A stretch of DNA of 64,000 nt from Rhodoblastus sp. 17X3 (GCF_030056575.1 NZ_JASHHX010000002.1:1-64000); one strand, 5' to 3'. Positions 1 through 9,961 are shown, counted from the stretch's first letter. Notes: a model not told the origin generated them from the sequence alone. Made by a program: numbers and translations.

Positions 1-15
1 ATAATCAGGCTGGAT

Positions 16-42
16 GCGCCGGCGCAGGGGTCTTCCCGGCGC
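16..42 (+). other. hairpin upstream of rpsJ
   Basis: GCGCCGG (16-22) can pair with CCGGCGC (36-42) across a 13-nt loop, ending about 23 nt before the rpsJ start. In related genomes tuf lies upstream, so this is probably the tuf-rpsJ spacer. There is no T-tract, so it is not a clear terminator. Confidence 0.4.
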
Positions 43-65
43 CGGTCCGCCAAGGGATGCAATCA

Positions 66-374
66 ATGAACGGCCAAAACATCCGTATCCGCCTCAAGGC
101 GTTCGATCATCGGATTCTCGATACCTCGACGAAAGAAATCGTCTCCACTGCCAAGCGCACCGGCGCCCAGGTTCGTGGCCCGATTCCGTTGCCGACCCGG
201 ATCGAGAAATTCACGGTGAACCGCTCGCCCCACGTCGACAAGAAGTCGCGCGAACAGTTCGAAATCCGCACCCACAAGCGGGTTCTCGATATCGTCGATC
301 CCACCCCCCAGACTGTCGATGCTTTGATGAAGCTTGACCTTGCGGCGGGCGTGGACGTCGAGATCAAGCTCTAA
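66..374 (+). CDS. rpsJ: 30S ribosomal protein S10
   Basis: S10 of the 30S head, also the NusE partner of NusB in antitermination. The protein opens [15 protein letters not shown] and carries the typical [18 protein letters not shown] segment. I chose ATG 66 (102 aa, the normal family length) over ATG 57 because AAGGGA lies 8 nt upstream. First gene of the S10 operon, followed by rplC after an 88-nt spacer with a hairpin. Confidence 0.97.
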   Translation: MNGQNIRIRLKAFDHRILDTSTKEIVSTAKRTGAQVRGPIPLPTRIEKFTVNRSPHVDKKSREQFEIRTHKRVLDIVDPTPQTVDALMKLDLAAGVDVEIKL

Positions 375-383
375 TCTGGTTCT

Positions 384-404
384 GAGACGTTTTGATAACG
401 TCTC
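384..404 (+). other. hairpin in rpsJ-rplC spacer
   Basis: GAGACGTT (384-391) and AACGTCTC (397-404) form a perfect 8-bp stem with loop TTGAT. No T-tract follows. It may be an mRNA processing or stability element between rpsJ and rplC. Confidence 0.5.
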
Positions 405-462
405 TCGGCGCCTCTTCCCGGTGAACATTACCGAGTGAACGCGCCTTTATGGGAAAGAAACA

Positions 463-1209
463 ATGCGGTCAGGCGTCATCGCACAGAAGGTCGGCATGAC
501 CCGCGTCTTCACGGACAGCGGCGAACATGTTCCGGTCACGGTATTGAAACTCGACGGCGTTCAGGTCGTCGCGCATCGCACGCTTGAGAAGAACGGCTAT
601 ACCGCCGTTCAGCTCGGCATCGGCCGCGCGAAGGTCAAGAACGTCTCCAAGGCCGAACGCGGACGCTTCGCCGTCGCGAATGTCGAGCCGAAGCTGAAGC
701 TCGCCGAATTCCGCGTCGCGGAAGACGACCTGCTGCCGATCGGCGCCGAAATCACCGCGGATCATTTCGTCGTCGGGCAGTTCGTCGACGTCACCGGCAC
801 GACGCTCGGCAAGGGCTTCGCCGGCCCGATGAAGCGCTGGAACTTCGGCGGCCTCCGCGCCTCGCACGGCGTGTCGCTGTCGCATCGTTCGCACGGTTCG
901 ACGGGCGGCCGTCAGGATCCGGGCAAGACCTTCAAGAACAAGAAGATGGCCGGCCACATGGGCACGGATCGCGTGACCACGCAGAACCTGCGCGTCGTAC
1001 AGCTCGATGTCGAGCGCGGCCTGGTTCTGGTCGAGGGTTCGGTTCCGGGCCACGCCGGCAACTGGATCTTCATCCGCGACGCGGTGAAAAAGGCCCTTCC
1101 AGCCGACGCCCCCAAGCCTGGCAAGTTCCGTCTGGCCGAAGAAGCCGCCCCGCCGGCGGTTGAAACCCAAGCTTCGGCCGCGGCCGAAACACCTTCTTCG
1201 GAGGCCTGA
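463..1209 (+). CDS. rplC: 50S ribosomal protein L3
   Basis: L3, an early assembly protein whose loop reaches toward the peptidyl-transferase centre. The loop segment [20 protein letters not shown] is present around residues 147-166. At 248 aa it is longer than E. coli L3 (209 aa). The extra length is a C-terminal Ala/Pro/Glu-rich tail after about residue 210, common in this order. Start ATG follows GGGAAAGAAACA. rplD follows 3 nt after its stop. Confidence 0.97.
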   Translation: MRSGVIAQKVGMTRVFTDSGEHVPVTVLKLDGVQVVAHRTLEKNGYTAVQLGIGRAKVKNVSKAERGRFAVANVEPKLKLAEFRVAEDDLLPIGAEITADHFVVGQFVDVTGTTLGKGFAGPMKRWNFGGLRASHGVSLSHRSHGSTGGRQDPGKTFKNKKMAGHMGTDRVTTQNLRVVQLDVERGLVLVEGSVPGHAGNWIFIRDAVKKALPADAPKPGKFRLAEEAAPPAVETQASAAAETPSSEA

Positions 1210-1212
1210 GCC

Positions 1213-1833
1213 GTGAAGATCGACATCACCTCCTTCGACGGCGCCGCCGTCGGCTCCGTGGACCTCTCGGACGACATCTTCGGCCTGGAGCCCCGCGAGG
1301 ACCTCATTCATCGCATGGTGCGCTATCAGCTCGCCAAGCGCCGCGCCGGCACGCACGCGGTCAAGAACCGCGCGGAAATCGCCCGCACTGGCAAGAAGAT
1401 GTACAAGCAGAAGGGCACCGGTTCCGCCCGTCACGGCTCGGCCCGCGTGCCGCAGTTCCGCGGCGGCGGTCGCGCCTTCGGTCCGGTTGTGCGCTCCCAT
1501 GCGCATGACCTGCCCAAGAAGGTCCGCGCCCTGGCGCTGAAGCACGCTCTTTCGGCGAAGGCCAAGGACGGCGCGATCGTGGTTTGGGACGCGGCCAACG
1601 CCTCCGAGCCCAAGACCGCCGCGCTCAAGGCCAATTTCGCCCGGATCGGCCTGAAGAACGCGCTGATCATCGACGGCGCCGAGGTCCAGGCGAATTTCGC
1701 TCTGGCCGCGCGCAACATTCCACAGATCGATGTCCTGCCGATTCAGGGCATCAACGTCTATGACATTCTCCGCCGTGAAAAGCTGGTGCTGACCAAGGCG
1801 GCGATCGATGCGCTGGAGGCGCGCTTCAAATGA
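1213..1833 (+). CDS. rplD: 50S ribosomal protein L4
   Basis: L4, 206 aa, with the extended loop that lines the exit tunnel ([20 protein letters not shown]). It starts with GTG 1213, supported by GGAGG at 1200-1204 with 8-nt spacing. In E. coli L4 is the autogenous repressor of the S10 operon. The S10 leader that would tell whether this holds here lies outside the window. Overlaps rplW by 4 nt. Confidence 0.97.
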   Translation: MKIDITSFDGAAVGSVDLSDDIFGLEPREDLIHRMVRYQLAKRRAGTHAVKNRAEIARTGKKMYKQKGTGSARHGSARVPQFRGGGRAFGPVVRSHAHDLPKKVRALALKHALSAKAKDGAIVVWDAANASEPKTAALKANFARIGLKNALIIDGAEVQANFALAARNIPQIDVLPIQGINVYDILRREKLVLTKAAIDALEARFK

Positions 1834-2126
1834 GCCAGGATCCGCGCCACTACGACGTCATCGTCGCGCCGGTCATCACCGAAAAGGCGACGATCGCGTC
1901 CGAGCAGAACAAATTCGTGTTCAAGGTTCGTCCGGACGCGACCAAGCATCAGATCAAGACCGCCATCGAGCGCCTGTTCGATGTGAAGGTCGAGGCTGTG
2001 AACACTCTGGTCCGCAAGGGCAAGAAGAAGGTCTTCAAGGGAACGCGCGGCGTGCGTTCCGACGTGAAGAGCGCGGTTGTGACTCTGGCCGAGGGCCAGA
2101 AAATCGACGTCACCACCGGGCTCTGA
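1830..2126 (+). CDS. rplW: 50S ribosomal protein L23
   Basis: L23, 98 aa, at the tunnel exit where trigger factor and SRP dock. Contains the family block [14 protein letters not shown] near the N-terminus and [17 protein letters not shown] mid-protein. Its start overlaps the rplD stop (ATGA), so the two are translationally coupled. Confidence 0.97.
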   Translation: MSQDPRHYDVIVAPVITEKATIASEQNKFVFKVRPDATKHQIKTAIERLFDVKVEAVNTLVRKGKKKVFKGTRGVRSDVKSAVVTLAEGQKIDVTTGL

Positions 2127-2149
2127 GCTGGAAGTAAGGAAACAGGCAG

Positions 2150-2986
2150 ATGGCGCTTAAAACGTTCAAGCCGATCACGCCGAGCCTTCGCCAGCTCGTG
2201 ATCGTCGACCGCGGCGAGCTCTACAAGGGCAAGCCCGTCAAGAAGCTGACGGAGGGTCAATCCTCCGCTGGCGGACGCAACAACACTGGCCGCGTCACCG
2301 TCCGCTTCCGCGGCGGCGGCCACAAGCAGGCGTATCGCATCATCGACTTCAAGCGTCGCAAGGAAGGCGTCGCCAAGGTCGAGCGCATCGAATACGATCC
2401 GAACCGCACGTCCTTCATCGCCCTGATCACCTATGGCGATGGCGAGCAGTCCTACATCATTGCGCCGCAGCGGCTTGCCGCTGGCGACTCGGTGGTGGCC
2501 GGGCCTCAGGTCGACGTCAAGCCTGGCAACGCGATGCCGCTGGCCGCGATCCCGGTCGGCACGATCGTCCACAATGTCGAGCTGAAGATCGGCAAGGGCG
2601 GCGCTATCGCCCGCTCCGCCGGCTCCTACGCTCAGATTGTGGGCCGCGACCAGGGTTACGTGATCCTGCGCCTCAATTCGGGCGAACAGCGCCTCGTGCA
2701 TGGCCAGTGCTATGCTTCGGTCGGCGCGGTTTCCAACCCGGACCACATGAACACCACGATCGGCAAGGCCGGTCGCCAGCGTTGGCTGGGCTGGCGTCCG
2801 CATAACCGCGGCGTCGTCATGAACCCTGTCGATCACCCGCACGGCGGCGGCGAAGGCCGTACTTCGGGCGGCCGCCACCCGGTCACCCCGTGGGGCAAGC
2901 CGACCAAGGGCAAGAAGACCCGGTCCAACAAGTTCACCACCAAATTCATTGTGACTTCGCGTCACAAGGCCAAGAAGAAGGGCTGA
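2150..2986 (+). CDS. rplB: 50S ribosomal protein L2
   Basis: L2, 278 aa, needed for subunit association and peptidyl-transferase assembly. The C-terminal [13 protein letters not shown] motif with its conserved His, followed by the [12 protein letters not shown] segment, is intact. AAGGAAA precedes the ATG. rpsS begins 4 nt after the stop. Confidence 0.98.
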   Translation: MALKTFKPITPSLRQLVIVDRGELYKGKPVKKLTEGQSSAGGRNNTGRVTVRFRGGGHKQAYRIIDFKRRKEGVAKVERIEYDPNRTSFIALITYGDGEQSYIIAPQRLAAGDSVVAGPQVDVKPGNAMPLAAIPVGTIVHNVELKIGKGGAIARSAGSYAQIVGRDQGYVILRLNSGEQRLVHGQCYASVGAVSNPDHMNTTIGKAGRQRWLGWRPHNRGVVMNPVDHPHGGGEGRTSGGRHPVTPWGKPTKGKKTRSNKFTTKFIVTSRHKAKKKG

Positions 2987-2990
2987 CCTC

Positions 2991-3269
2991 ATGTCGCGCT
3001 CGATTTGGAAGGGTCCGTTTATCGACGGCTACCTCCTCAAAAAGGCGGAGGTGGCTCAGTCCGCCAAGCGCTCCGAGGTCATCAAGACCTGGAGCCGCCG
3101 CTCCACCATCCTGCCGCAGTTCGTCGGCCTCACCTTCGGCGTCTACAACGGCCACAAGCATGTGCCGGTGCAGGTTACCGAGGACATGATCGGTCACAAG
3201 TTTGGCGAATTCTCGCCGACCCGGACCTTCCATGGCCACGCGGCCGACAAGAAGGCGAAGAGGGGCTGA
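2991..3269 (+). CDS. rpsS: 30S ribosomal protein S19
   Basis: S19, 92 aa, of the 30S head, contacting S13. Contains the signature [20 protein letters not shown] and a C-terminal basic tail. The ribosome-binding site lies inside the end of rplB (AAGAAGAAGG). Only one base separates its stop from the rplV ATG. Confidence 0.97.
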   Translation: MSRSIWKGPFIDGYLLKKAEVAQSAKRSEVIKTWSRRSTILPQFVGLTFGVYNGHKHVPVQVTEDMIGHKFGEFSPTRTFHGHAADKKAKRG

Positions 3270-3270
3270 T

Positions 3271-3660
3271 ATGTCTCAGGAAAAGAATGCCCGCGCGCTC
3301 AAGGACAACGAGGCCAAGGCCGTCTGCCGCATGATCCGCGTCAGCCCGCAGAAGCTGAACCTCGTCGCCCAGCTCATTCGCGGCAAGAAGGTCGATCGCG
3401 CGCTCGCCGACCTGACCTTCTCGCACAAGCGCATCGCCGCCGACGTCAAGAAGACGCTCGAAAGCGCGATCGCGAATGCGGAAAACAATCATAGCCTGGA
3501 CGTGGACGATCTCGTCGTCGCCGAAGCCTTCGTCGGCAAGGCGCTGGTGATGAAGCGCTTCCACGCCCGCGCTCGCGGCCGCGCCGGCCGGGTCGAGAAG
3601 CCTTTCTCGAACCTGACCATCGTGGTGCGCGAAGTCGAAGCCGCGTCTGCGAAGGCCTGA
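3271..3660 (+). CDS. rplV: 50S ribosomal protein L22
   Basis: L22, 129 aa, whose beta-hairpin lines the exit tunnel near the macrolide-site constriction. [18 protein letters not shown] and the hairpin region [20 protein letters not shown] are present. I start it at ATG 3271 ([10 protein letters not shown]), directly after the rpsS stop. A longer in-frame start at 3202 would run through most of the end of rpsS and is not needed. Confidence 0.96.
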   Translation: MSQEKNARALKDNEAKAVCRMIRVSPQKLNLVAQLIRGKKVDRALADLTFSHKRIAADVKKTLESAIANAENNHSLDVDDLVVAEAFVGKALVMKRFHARARGRAGRVEKPFSNLTIVVREVEAASAKA

Positions 3661-3670
3661 GGAGAGAACG

Positions 3671-4414
3671 ATGGGACAGAAAGTTAATCCGATCGGTCTT
3701 CGTCTGGGCGTCAACCGGACGTGGGACTCGCGCTGGTTCGCCAACAAGGGCGAATACGGCAAGCTTCTTCACGAAGACTTCGCCATCCGCGAAGTGCTGA
3801 TGAAGGCGCTGAAGCAGGCGGCGGTGTCGAAGATCGTCATCGAGCGCCCGCACAAGAAGTGCCGCGTCACCGTTCATTCCGCCCGTCCGGGCGTCGTGAT
3901 CGGCAAGAAGGGCGCAGACATCGACAAGATCCGCAAGCTGGTCTCCAAGCTGACCGCCAGCGAAGTCGCGATCAACATCGTCGAAGTCCGCAAGCCGGAA
4001 ATCGACGCGACCCTGGTGGCCGATTCGATCGCCCAGCAGCTTGAGCGCCGCGTGGCGTTCCGCCGCGCCATGAAGCGCGCCGTGCAGTCGGCCATGCGTC
4101 TCGGCGCCGAAGGCATCCGCATCAACTGCTCCGGCCGCCTCGGCGGCGCGGAAATCGCCCGTCTCGAATGGTATCGCGAAGGCCGCGTGCCATTGCACAC
4201 CCTGCGCGCCGACGTCGATTACGGCGTGGCCACGGCCCACACGGCCTATGGCACCTGCGGCATCAAGGTGTGGATCTTCAAGGGCGAGATCCTGGAGCAC
4301 GATCCCATGGCGCAGGAGCGCCGCGCCAATGAAGTCGGCGGAGATCATTCGCACGATCGCCGGCGCGAGCGTCGCGAGCCCCGCGAACCCCGCGAACCGC
4401 GCGGCGCGCGCTGA
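3671..4414 (+). CDS. rpsC: 30S ribosomal protein S3
   Basis: S3, 247 aa, forming the mRNA entry channel with S4 and S5. It has an N-terminal KH domain ([20 protein letters not shown]) and the S3 C-terminal domain (GLGGAEIAR-type region around residue 160). The last 30 or so residues are an Arg/Glu/Pro tail ending in tandem REP units. GGAG precedes the ATG. Confidence 0.97.
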   Translation: MGQKVNPIGLRLGVNRTWDSRWFANKGEYGKLLHEDFAIREVLMKALKQAAVSKIVIERPHKKCRVTVHSARPGVVIGKKGADIDKIRKLVSKLTASEVAINIVEVRKPEIDATLVADSIAQQLERRVAFRRAMKRAVQSAMRLGAEGIRINCSGRLGGAEIARLEWYREGRVPLHTLRADVDYGVATAHTAYGTCGIKVWIFKGEILEHDPMAQERRANEVGGDHSHDRRRERREPREPREPRGAR

Positions 4415-4436
4415 ACCGAGCTTGAGAGTTTGAAAA

Positions 4437-4850
4437 ATGCTGCAACCCAAGCGCACAAAATTCCGCAAGGCCTTTAAAGGCCGCATCAAGGGCGTGGCCA
4501 AGGGCGGCTTCGAGCTCGCTTTCGGCCAGTACGGCCTGAAGGCGCTCGAACCGGAGCGCGTCACCGCCCGCCAGATTGAAGCCGCGCGTCGCGCCATGAC
4601 CCGTCACATGAAGCGTGCGGGCCGTGTCTGGATCCGCGTTTTCCCCGACGTTCCGGTGTCGGCCAAGCCGACCGAAGTGCGTATGGGTAAAGGCAAGGGC
4701 TCGCCGGAGTTCTGGGCGGCGCGCGTCGCCCCCGGCCGCATCATGTTCGAGATCGACGGCGTACCGCAGAACATCGCGCGCGAGGCGTTCACGCTCGCCG
4801 CGGCGAAGCTGCCGATCAAGACCCGTTTCATCGAACGCATCGCAGAATAA
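4437..4850 (+). CDS. rplP: 50S ribosomal protein L16
   Basis: L16, 137 aa, close to the A-site tRNA elbow. Family blocks [17 protein letters not shown] and [17 protein letters not shown] are intact, including the Arg in KGSPEFW that follows the family pattern. Located in the usual S3-L16-L29-S17 order. Confidence 0.97.
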   Translation: MLQPKRTKFRKAFKGRIKGVAKGGFELAFGQYGLKALEPERVTARQIEAARRAMTRHMKRAGRVWIRVFPDVPVSAKPTEVRMGKGKGSPEFWAARVAPGRIMFEIDGVPQNIAREAFTLAAAKLPIKTRFIERIAE

Positions 4851-4859
4851 GAGGACGGC

Positions 4860-5072
4860 ATGAAAGAGAAACAGCGCCTGTCCGACTTGAAAGCCATGTC
4901 GGACGATCAGCTCAACGACGAATTGCTCAAGCTCAAGAAAGAGCAGTTCAACCTGCGTTTCCAGCGCGCCACCGGCCAGCTCGAGAACAGCTCGCGCGTC
5001 CGGATCGTGCGCCGCGAGGTCGCCCGGATCAAGACGGTCGCCGCGCAAAAGCGCGCCGACGCCAAGAAGTAA
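4860..5072 (+). CDS. rpmC: 50S ribosomal protein L29
   Basis: L29, 70 aa, a two-helix protein at the tunnel exit next to L23. Contains [19 protein letters not shown] and a C-terminal basic stretch. GAGG sits 7 nt before the ATG. Confidence 0.96.
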   Translation: MKEKQRLSDLKAMSDDQLNDELLKLKKEQFNLRFQRATGQLENSSRVRIVRREVARIKTVAAQKRADAKK

Positions 5073-5081
5073 GGTTTTCCC

Positions 5082-5324
5082 ATGCCGAAGAGAATTCTCC
5101 AGGGCGTCGTCGTCAGCGACAAGCAGGAAAAAACCGTGGTGGTGAAGGTGGAGCGTCGCTTCACTCATCCGCTGCTGAAGAAAACCGTCCGCCGCACCAA
5201 GAACTATCACGCGCATGATGAAGCGGGTGATTTCAAGGTCGGCGACGTTGTCTCCATCGAGGAGACCCGTCCGATTTCGAAATTGAAGCGTTGGATCGTC
5301 GTGAAAGACGAAACCAAGGCTTGA
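5082..5324 (+). CDS. rpsQ: 30S ribosomal protein S17
   Basis: S17, 80 aa, an OB-fold primary 16S binder. [18 protein letters not shown] and KRWIVVKDE are typical. It ends the first tight block of the operon. A 105-nt spacer with two hairpins precedes rplN. Confidence 0.97.
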   Translation: MPKRILQGVVVSDKQEKTVVVKVERRFTHPLLKKTVRRTKNYHAHDEAGDFKVGDVVSIEETRPISKLKRWIVVKDETKA

Positions 5325-5345
5325 TTTTTGGGTCGAAATGAACGA

Positions 5346-5363
5346 GGAAGCGCGCTCGCTTCC
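5346..5363 (+). other. hairpin in rpsQ-rplN spacer
   Basis: GGAAGCG (5346-5352) pairs with CGCTTCC (5357-5363) around loop CGCT, and A5345-T5364 adds one more pair. A second smaller stem, CGGAA/TTCCG with loop ATGA, lies at 5381-5394. No T-tract is present. The pair may be the boundary between the S10 and spc parts of the superoperon. Confidence 0.5.
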
Positions 5364-5429
5364 TTCAGGCGTAGTCCCTACGGAAATGATTCCGGACGGA
5401 AACCGATCTGAGATGAAAGGCTCGAAGCC

Positions 5430-5798
5430 ATGATTCAGATGCAGAGCAACCTCGACGTCGCCGATAATTCCGGCGCACGCCGTGTGATGTGCATCAAGGT
5501 GCTTGGCGGCTCCAAGCGCAAATATGCAGGCGTTGGCGATATTATCGTTGTGTCCGTCAAGGAAGCCATTCCGCGCGGACGCGTGAAGAAGGGCGATGTG
5601 ATGAAGGCGGTCGTCGTTCGCACCGCCAAGGACATCAAGCGCGCGGACGGCTCCGTGATTCGTTTCGACACGAATGCGGCCGTTCTCATCAACAATCAGA
5701 AAGAACCCGTGGGCACCCGCATCTTCGGACCGGTTCCGCGCGAACTTCGCGCCAAGAACCACATGAAGATCATCTCGCTCGCTCCGGAGGTGTTGTAA
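5430..5798 (+). CDS. rplN: 50S ribosomal protein L14
   Basis: L14, 122 aa, at the subunit interface and the docking site of the silencing factor RsfS. Starts [20 protein letters not shown] and keeps the [11 protein letters not shown] block. First gene of the spc part. Its stop overlaps the rplX ATG (TAATG). Confidence 0.97.
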   Translation: MIQMQSNLDVADNSGARRVMCIKVLGGSKRKYAGVGDIIVVSVKEAIPRGRVKKGDVMKAVVVRTAKDIKRADGSVIRFDTNAAVLINNQKEPVGTRIFGPVPRELRAKNHMKIISLAPEVL

Positions 5799-6115
5799 TG
5801 GCCGCGAAGATCAAGAAGGGCGACAAAGTCGTCGTACTCGCTGGCCGTGACAAGGGTCGCAAGGGCGAAGTCACGTTGGTGAATCCGAAGGAAGGCAAGG
5901 CCCTCGTGTCCGGCGTCAATCTGGTGAAGCGTCACCAGAAGCAGACCCAGACCCAGGAAGGCGGCATCATTTCCAAGGAAGCCCCTATCCAGTTGTCGAA
6001 CCTGGCGATTGCCGATCCGAAGGACGGCAAGGCTACCCGCGTCGGCTTTAAGATTCTCGACGATGGCCGCAAGGTCCGCGTCGCCAAGCGTTCTGGAGAA
6101 TTGATCGATGGCTGA
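5798..6115 (+). CDS. rplX: 50S ribosomal protein L24
   Basis: L24, 105 aa, an assembly initiator protein with a KOW motif ([20 protein letters not shown]) at residues 4-23. The ATG at 5798 overlaps the rplN stop. An upstream in-frame extension into rplN has no family support. The 3' end overlaps rplE by 8 nt. Confidence 0.96.
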   Translation: MAAKIKKGDKVVVLAGRDKGRKGEVTLVNPKEGKALVSGVNLVKRHQKQTQTQEGGIISKEAPIQLSNLAIADPKDGKATRVGFKILDDGRKVRVAKRSGELIDG

Positions 6116-6755
6116 GGCCAAGACCCCCAAGAAGGGCGCCGACAAGGCCCCCAAGAGCAAGGGCTCCGAGAGCGTCGCCGCCGCAGGCGCTGTTTCCGCG
6201 ATCCCGGAGGGCTATGTCGCGCGCATGCGGCAGCACTATGACGAAGTGGTGCGCCCGAAGCTGATCGAGGAGTTCGGCTACAAGAACCCGCTCGAAGTTC
6301 CCGCGATCGAGAAGATCGTGCTGAACATGGGCGTGGGCGAAGCTGTAAACGACACCAAGAAGGTGACGGTCGCCGCCGCCGATCTCGCTCTCATCGCTGG
6401 CCAGAAGCCTGTGATCACGCGCGCCCGCAACGCCATTTCGACGTTCAAGGTTCGCGAAAACATGCCGATCGGCGCCAAGGTGACTCTGCGCAAGACCCGC
6501 ATGTATGAATTCCTCGACCGTCTTGTTACGGTCGCGCTGCCGCGCGTAAGAGATTTCCGCGGCCTGAATCCGAAGTCGTTCGATGGTCGCGGCAATTTCG
6601 CCATGGGCATCAAGGAGCACCTGGTGTTCCCGGAAATCGACTACGACAAGGTCGACACGGTTCTTGGCATGGACGTCATCGTCTGCACGACCGCCAAGAC
6701 CGACGACGAGGCTCGCGCATTGCTGCGCGCGTTCAACTTCCCGTTCCGGCAGTGA
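6108..6755 (+). CDS. rplE: 50S ribosomal protein L5
   Basis: L5, 215 aa, holding 5S rRNA in the central protuberance. The canonical core begins near residue 37 ([17 protein letters not shown]) and includes [14 protein letters not shown] and [13 protein letters not shown]. The first 36 or so residues are a Lys/Ala/Ser-rich extension absent from E. coli L5 (179 aa). The start overlaps rplX by 8 nt. Confidence 0.96.
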   Translation: MAEAKTPKKGADKAPKSKGSESVAAAGAVSAIPEGYVARMRQHYDEVVRPKLIEEFGYKNPLEVPAIEKIVLNMGVGEAVNDTKKVTVAAADLALIAGQKPVITRARNAISTFKVRENMPIGAKVTLRKTRMYEFLDRLVTVALPRVRDFRGLNPKSFDGRGNFAMGIKEHLVFPEIDYDKVDTVLGMDVIVCTTAKTDDEARALLRAFNFPFRQ

Positions 6756-6790
6756 GGCTCGTCCTCAGACGCGGAGACCAGAGGTAACAC

Positions 6791-7096
6791 ATGGCCAAGA
6801 AAAGTTCGATTGAGAACAACAAGAAGCGGGCCAAGCTCGCGGAGCTGAAGGCTCCCAAGCGCGCCCGTCTGCGCGCGCTTGCGAAGGATCGGTCGCTGAG
6901 CGTTGAAGAGCGCTTCGAGGCGACCCTGAAGCTCGCCGAGATGCCGCGCAATTCGTGCATCAATCGCGTGCGCAACCGCTGCGAGGTGACGGGTCGTCCG
7001 CGCGCCTATAACCGCAAGCTGAAGATGTCGCGTATCGCATTGCGCGAACTGGGCTCCAAGGGTTTGATCCCGGGCCTGGTGAAGTCGAGCTGGTAA
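6791..7096 (+). CDS. rpsN: 30S ribosomal protein S14
   Basis: S14, 101 aa, long zinc-independent (C-minus) form. It has the basic [20 protein letters not shown] block but no CxxC pairs, so it should not bind zinc. GAGGT precedes the ATG. Confidence 0.97.
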   Translation: MAKKSSIENNKKRAKLAELKAPKRARLRALAKDRSLSVEERFEATLKLAEMPRNSCINRVRNRCEVTGRPRAYNRKLKMSRIALRELGSKGLIPGLVKSSW

Positions 7097-7106
7097 GGAG
7101 ACCGTC

Positions 7107-7505
7107 ATGGCGATCAATGATCCTGTGGGCGATCTGCTCACCCGTATTCGCAACGCCCAGATGCGCCGCAAGTCGTCGGTTTCGACGCCTGGCTCGCGCC
7201 TGCGCGCCCATGTCCTCGACGTGCTCAAGGACGAAGGCTATATCCGTGGCTATAGCGTCACGGAATTCGGCAACGGCCGCACCGATTTCGAAATCGAGCT
7301 GAAATATTTCGACGGTCAGCCGGTCATCCGCGAAATCAACCGCGTCTCGAAGCCCGGCCGCCGCGTTTACGCGGCTGTTGACGCCATCCCGCGCGTCGCC
7401 AACGGTCTTGGCATCGCGATCATCTCGACCCCGAAGGGCGTTCTCGCCGATCATGCGGCGCGCGACGCCAATGTCGGCGGCGAAGTCCTCGCCACGGTCT
7501 TCTGA
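7107..7505 (+). CDS. rpsH: 30S ribosomal protein S8
   Basis: S8, 132 aa, a primary 16S central-domain binder. [18 protein letters not shown] and the C-terminal [16 protein letters not shown] motif are canonical. In E. coli S8 represses the spc operon at the rplE start. I did not see a convincing copy of its rRNA-like site at the rplX-rplE junction here, where the genes overlap. AAGGAG precedes the ATG. Confidence 0.97.
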   Translation: MAINDPVGDLLTRIRNAQMRRKSSVSTPGSRLRAHVLDVLKDEGYIRGYSVTEFGNGRTDFEIELKYFDGQPVIREINRVSKPGRRVYAAVDAIPRVANGLGIAIISTPKGVLADHAARDANVGGEVLATVF

Positions 7506-7527
7506 TTGAGACGAGAAGGAGAAAACC

Positions 7528-8061
7528 ATGTCTCGTATCGGTAAGAAGCCCGTTGCGGTCCCGGCCGGCGTCACCGCCAAGGTCGAAGGCCAGAAGGTGA
7601 CCGTCAAGGGCGCCAAGGGCGAATTGTTCTTCGTCGTCCATGACGACGTCAATGTCGAAATGAATGACAATCAGATCAAGGTGGACCCCCGCTTTGAAAC
7701 CAAGCGCGCCCGCGCGCTTTGGGGCACGGCCCGGGCCCAGATCAACAATCTGGTGATCGGCGTGACGCAGGGCTTCGAAAAGAAGCTCGAAATCACGGGC
7801 GTCGGCTACAAGGCGGCTGTTGCGGGCAAGAGCCTGCAGTTGTCGCTCGGCTACAGCCACGACATCAATTATCCCATCCCGGCCGGCATCGCGATCGTGA
7901 CGCCCAAGCCGACCGAAATCACCATTTCCGGCATCGACAAGAAGCAGGTTGGCCAGGTGGCCGCCGAAATCCGCGACTATCGCGGACCCGAGCCCTACAA
8001 GGGCAAGGGCGTCAAATATGCCGGCGAATTTATCTTCCGCAAGGAAGGCAAGAAGAAGTAA
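7528..8061 (+). CDS. rplF: 50S ribosomal protein L6
   Basis: L6, 177 aa, two homologous alpha/beta domains near the factor-binding site. [15 protein letters not shown] at the start and [17 protein letters not shown] at the end are typical. AAGGAG precedes the ATG. Confidence 0.97.
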   Translation: MSRIGKKPVAVPAGVTAKVEGQKVTVKGAKGELFFVVHDDVNVEMNDNQIKVDPRFETKRARALWGTARAQINNLVIGVTQGFEKKLEITGVGYKAAVAGKSLQLSLGYSHDINYPIPAGIAIVTPKPTEITISGIDKKQVGQVAAEIRDYRGPEPYKGKGVKYAGEFIFRKEGKKK

Positions 8062-8073
8062 GGAACCCGCGTC

Positions 8074-8436
8074 ATGGCTCAGGACAAATCCTCCGAAAGC
8101 CGCCGCAAGGCGCGCGTTCGCCGTACTCTCCGCGCTCGCGCCTATGGCAAGCCCCGGTTGTCGGTCTTCCGTTCGTCGAAGCAGATCTACGCCCAGATCA
8201 TCGACGATCAGAATGGCGTCACCTTGGCTTCGGCTTCGACCCTGGAAAAGGACAACCGCGAAGCTCTCAAGAGCGGCGCGAACATCGAAGCCGCGAAGAC
8301 GATCGGCAAGTTGATCGCCGAGCGCGCTGTCGCCGCTGGCGTCAAGGAAGTCGTGTTCGATCGCGGCGCCTATATGTACCACGGCCGCGTCAAGGCTCTG
8401 GCCGATGGCGCGCGCGAGGGCGGACTGCAATTCTAA
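8074..8436 (+). CDS. rplR: 50S ribosomal protein L18
   Basis: L18, 120 aa, binds 5S rRNA with L5 and L25. The [20 protein letters not shown] block and C-terminal [20 protein letters not shown] are intact. Its stop codon is the foot of a 10-bp hairpin, and a 183-nt spacer then separates it from rpsE. Confidence 0.97.
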   Translation: MAQDKSSESRRKARVRRTLRARAYGKPRLSVFRSSKQIYAQIIDDQNGVTLASASTLEKDNREALKSGANIEAAKTIGKLIAERAVAAGVKEVVFDRGAYMYHGRVKALADGAREGGLQF

Positions 8437-8457
8437 TCGGCGGAGTCTCCGCCGATT
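8435..8457 (+). other. strong hairpin after rplR
   Basis: AATCGGCGGA (8435-8444) and TCCGCCGATT (8448-8457) form a perfect 10-bp stem closed by GTC. The stem includes the rplR stop codon. No T-tract follows. A second stem ACCCGGA (8474-8480)/TCCGGGT (8494-8500) follows and is trailed by TTGGGTTTTG, which could act as a weak terminator. Confidence 0.55.
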
Positions 8458-8619
8458 GAAACCCTCAACTCCGACCCGGACCGCCTTGTGCGTTCCGGGT
8501 TTGGGTTTTGAGGAAATCGCCAACTCCCCGGGCATGTCGAGTCTTCGGCGGGGGAGGCGGCCAATAACCCCAGCGAGCGGGCGCCTTCGGGGCGTTCCGC
8601 GCAAGTGACGGAAGAACAA

Positions 8620-9192
8620 ATGGCTCGTGAAGGTGAAGGCGGTCGCGGTCGCGATCGCAAGGAAGAAGAGCGCGACAGCGAATTCGTGGACCGTCTGGTT
8701 CACATCAATCGCGTCGCCAAAGTCGTCAAGGGCGGCCGTCGCTTCGGCTTCGCCGCGCTTGTTGTCGTCGGCGACCAGAAGGGTCGCGTCGGCTTCGGTC
8801 ACGGCAAGGCGCGCGAAGTGCCGGAAGCCATCCGCAAGGCGACCGAATCCGCCAAGCGCGGCCTGATCCGCGTTCCGCTGCGCGAGGGCCGCACCCTGCA
8901 TCATGACGTGAACGGCCGCCATGGCGCGGGCCGAGTCATTCTGCGCGCGGCTCCGGCGGGCACCGGCATCATCGCCGGCGGTCCCATGCGCGCCGTGTTC
9001 GAGACGCTCGGCGTCCACGACGTCGTCGCCAAGTCGCAGGGATCGTCCAATCCCTACAACATGATTCGCGCCACGTTCGACGCGCTGAAGGCCGAGGATT
9101 CGCCCCGCGCCGTCGCCGCTCGCCGCGGTCTGAAGGTGTCCGTGCTGCAGTCTCGTCGCCCCGGCGGCGAAGACGGTACAGCTGAAGGCTGA
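8620..9192 (+). CDS. rpsE: 30S ribosomal protein S5
   Basis: S5, 190 aa, at the mRNA entry channel, involved in accuracy. It has a basic N-terminal leader ([17 protein letters not shown]), the double-stranded RNA-binding fold ([20 protein letters not shown]) and the [20 protein letters not shown] segment. I take ATG 8620 with GGAAG at 8610-8614. GTG 8605 is an alternative adding five residues. Confidence 0.95.
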   Translation: MAREGEGGRGRDRKEEERDSEFVDRLVHINRVAKVVKGGRRFGFAALVVVGDQKGRVGFGHGKAREVPEAIRKATESAKRGLIRVPLREGRTLHHDVNGRHGAGRVILRAAPAGTGIIAGGPMRAVFETLGVHDVVAKSQGSSNPYNMIRATFDALKAEDSPRAVAARRGLKVSVLQSRRPGGEDGTAEG

Positions 9193-9206
9193 GGGAGGAG
9201 CGATCC

Positions 9207-9392
9207 ATGACTGAAGCCAAGACCATCACGGTCGTTCAGACCAAGAGCCCGATCGGCCGTCCGGCCGAGCAGCGTCAGACGCTGGTCGGCCTGAAGCTCA
9301 ACAAGATCGGCCGCAAGGCGGTGTTGCAAGACACGCCCGCCATTCGCGGCATGATCGCAAAAGTCGCGCATCTTCTGCGCGTCGAAGCCTGA
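9207..9392 (+). CDS. rpmD: 50S ribosomal protein L30
   Basis: L30, 61 aa, a small alpha/beta 50S protein. [20 protein letters not shown] and [19 protein letters not shown] match the family. GGAGG precedes the ATG. Sits between rpsE and rplO as usual. Confidence 0.96.
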   Translation: MTEAKTITVVQTKSPIGRPAEQRQTLVGLKLNKIGRKAVLQDTPAIRGMIAKVAHLLRVEA

Positions 9393-9406
9393 GGGGAGCG
9401 ACGCAC

Positions 9407-9889
9407 ATGAAGCTCAACGGCATTTCCGACAATCCCGGCTCGTCCAAGAACCGCATGCGCGTTGGTCGCGGCATCGGCTCTGGCAAGGGCAAGACCGGCG
9501 GCCGCGGCGTCAAGGGTCAGAAGGCCCGCACCGGCGTCGCCATCAAGGGCTTCGAAGGCGGCCAGATGCCCCTGCATCGCCGTCTGCCGAAGCGCGGCTT
9601 CTGGAATCCCTTCTCTGTGGATTACAATGAAGTCAATCTCGGCCGCATTCAGCAGGCCGTCGAAGCGGGCAAGCTCGACGTCACTGCTCCGGTGACGCTC
9701 GAATCCCTGATCGCCGCTGGCGTGGTCACAAAGGCCCGTGACGGTATCAAGATTCTGGGCCAGGGCGAGCTGACCGCCAAGCTGACCTTTGAGGTCGCCG
9801 CTGCGTCGAAATCGGCGGTTGCGGCCATCGAGAAGGCTGGCGGCGCCGTCAAGCTGCTGGCGGTCGTGGAAGCGGCTCCGAGCGCCTGA
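9407..9889 (+). CDS. rplO: 50S ribosomal protein L15
   Basis: L15, 160 aa, late-assembly 50S protein. The Gly/Arg/Lys-rich N-terminal arm ([20 protein letters not shown]) and the globular C-terminal domain are present. It is the last gene before a clear rho-independent terminator. Confidence 0.97.
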   Translation: MKLNGISDNPGSSKNRMRVGRGIGSGKGKTGGRGVKGQKARTGVAIKGFEGGQMPLHRRLPKRGFWNPFSVDYNEVNLGRIQQAVEAGKLDVTAPVTLESLIAAGVVTKARDGIKILGQGELTAKLTFEVAAASKSAVAAIEKAGGAVKLLAVVEAAPSA

Positions 9890-9912
9890 AGCGCTGGCGC
9901 TTGAGGAAAATT

Positions 9913-9948
9913 CACGGCGAAACGTCAAAAGGGCGTGATTTTGCCGTG
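9913..9948 (+). other. weak hairpin after rplO
   Basis: CACGGC (9913-9918) pairs with GCCGTG (9943-9948), extendable by one T-A pair at the foot, across a 24-nt loop. It lies just ahead of the rplO terminator. Confidence 0.3.
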
Positions 9949-9961
9949 ACGAATGATTAAC

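Noticed and set aside
469-1545. Long open frame on the minus strand opposite rplC and rplD
   Set aside because: High-GC shadow of two unmistakable ribosomal genes. No family resemblance.
4278-5762. 494-codon open frame on the minus strand opposite rplP-rplN
   Set aside because: Mirrors the coding strand of several ribosomal genes. Composition (His/Asp/Ala-rich) is typical of antisense shadows.
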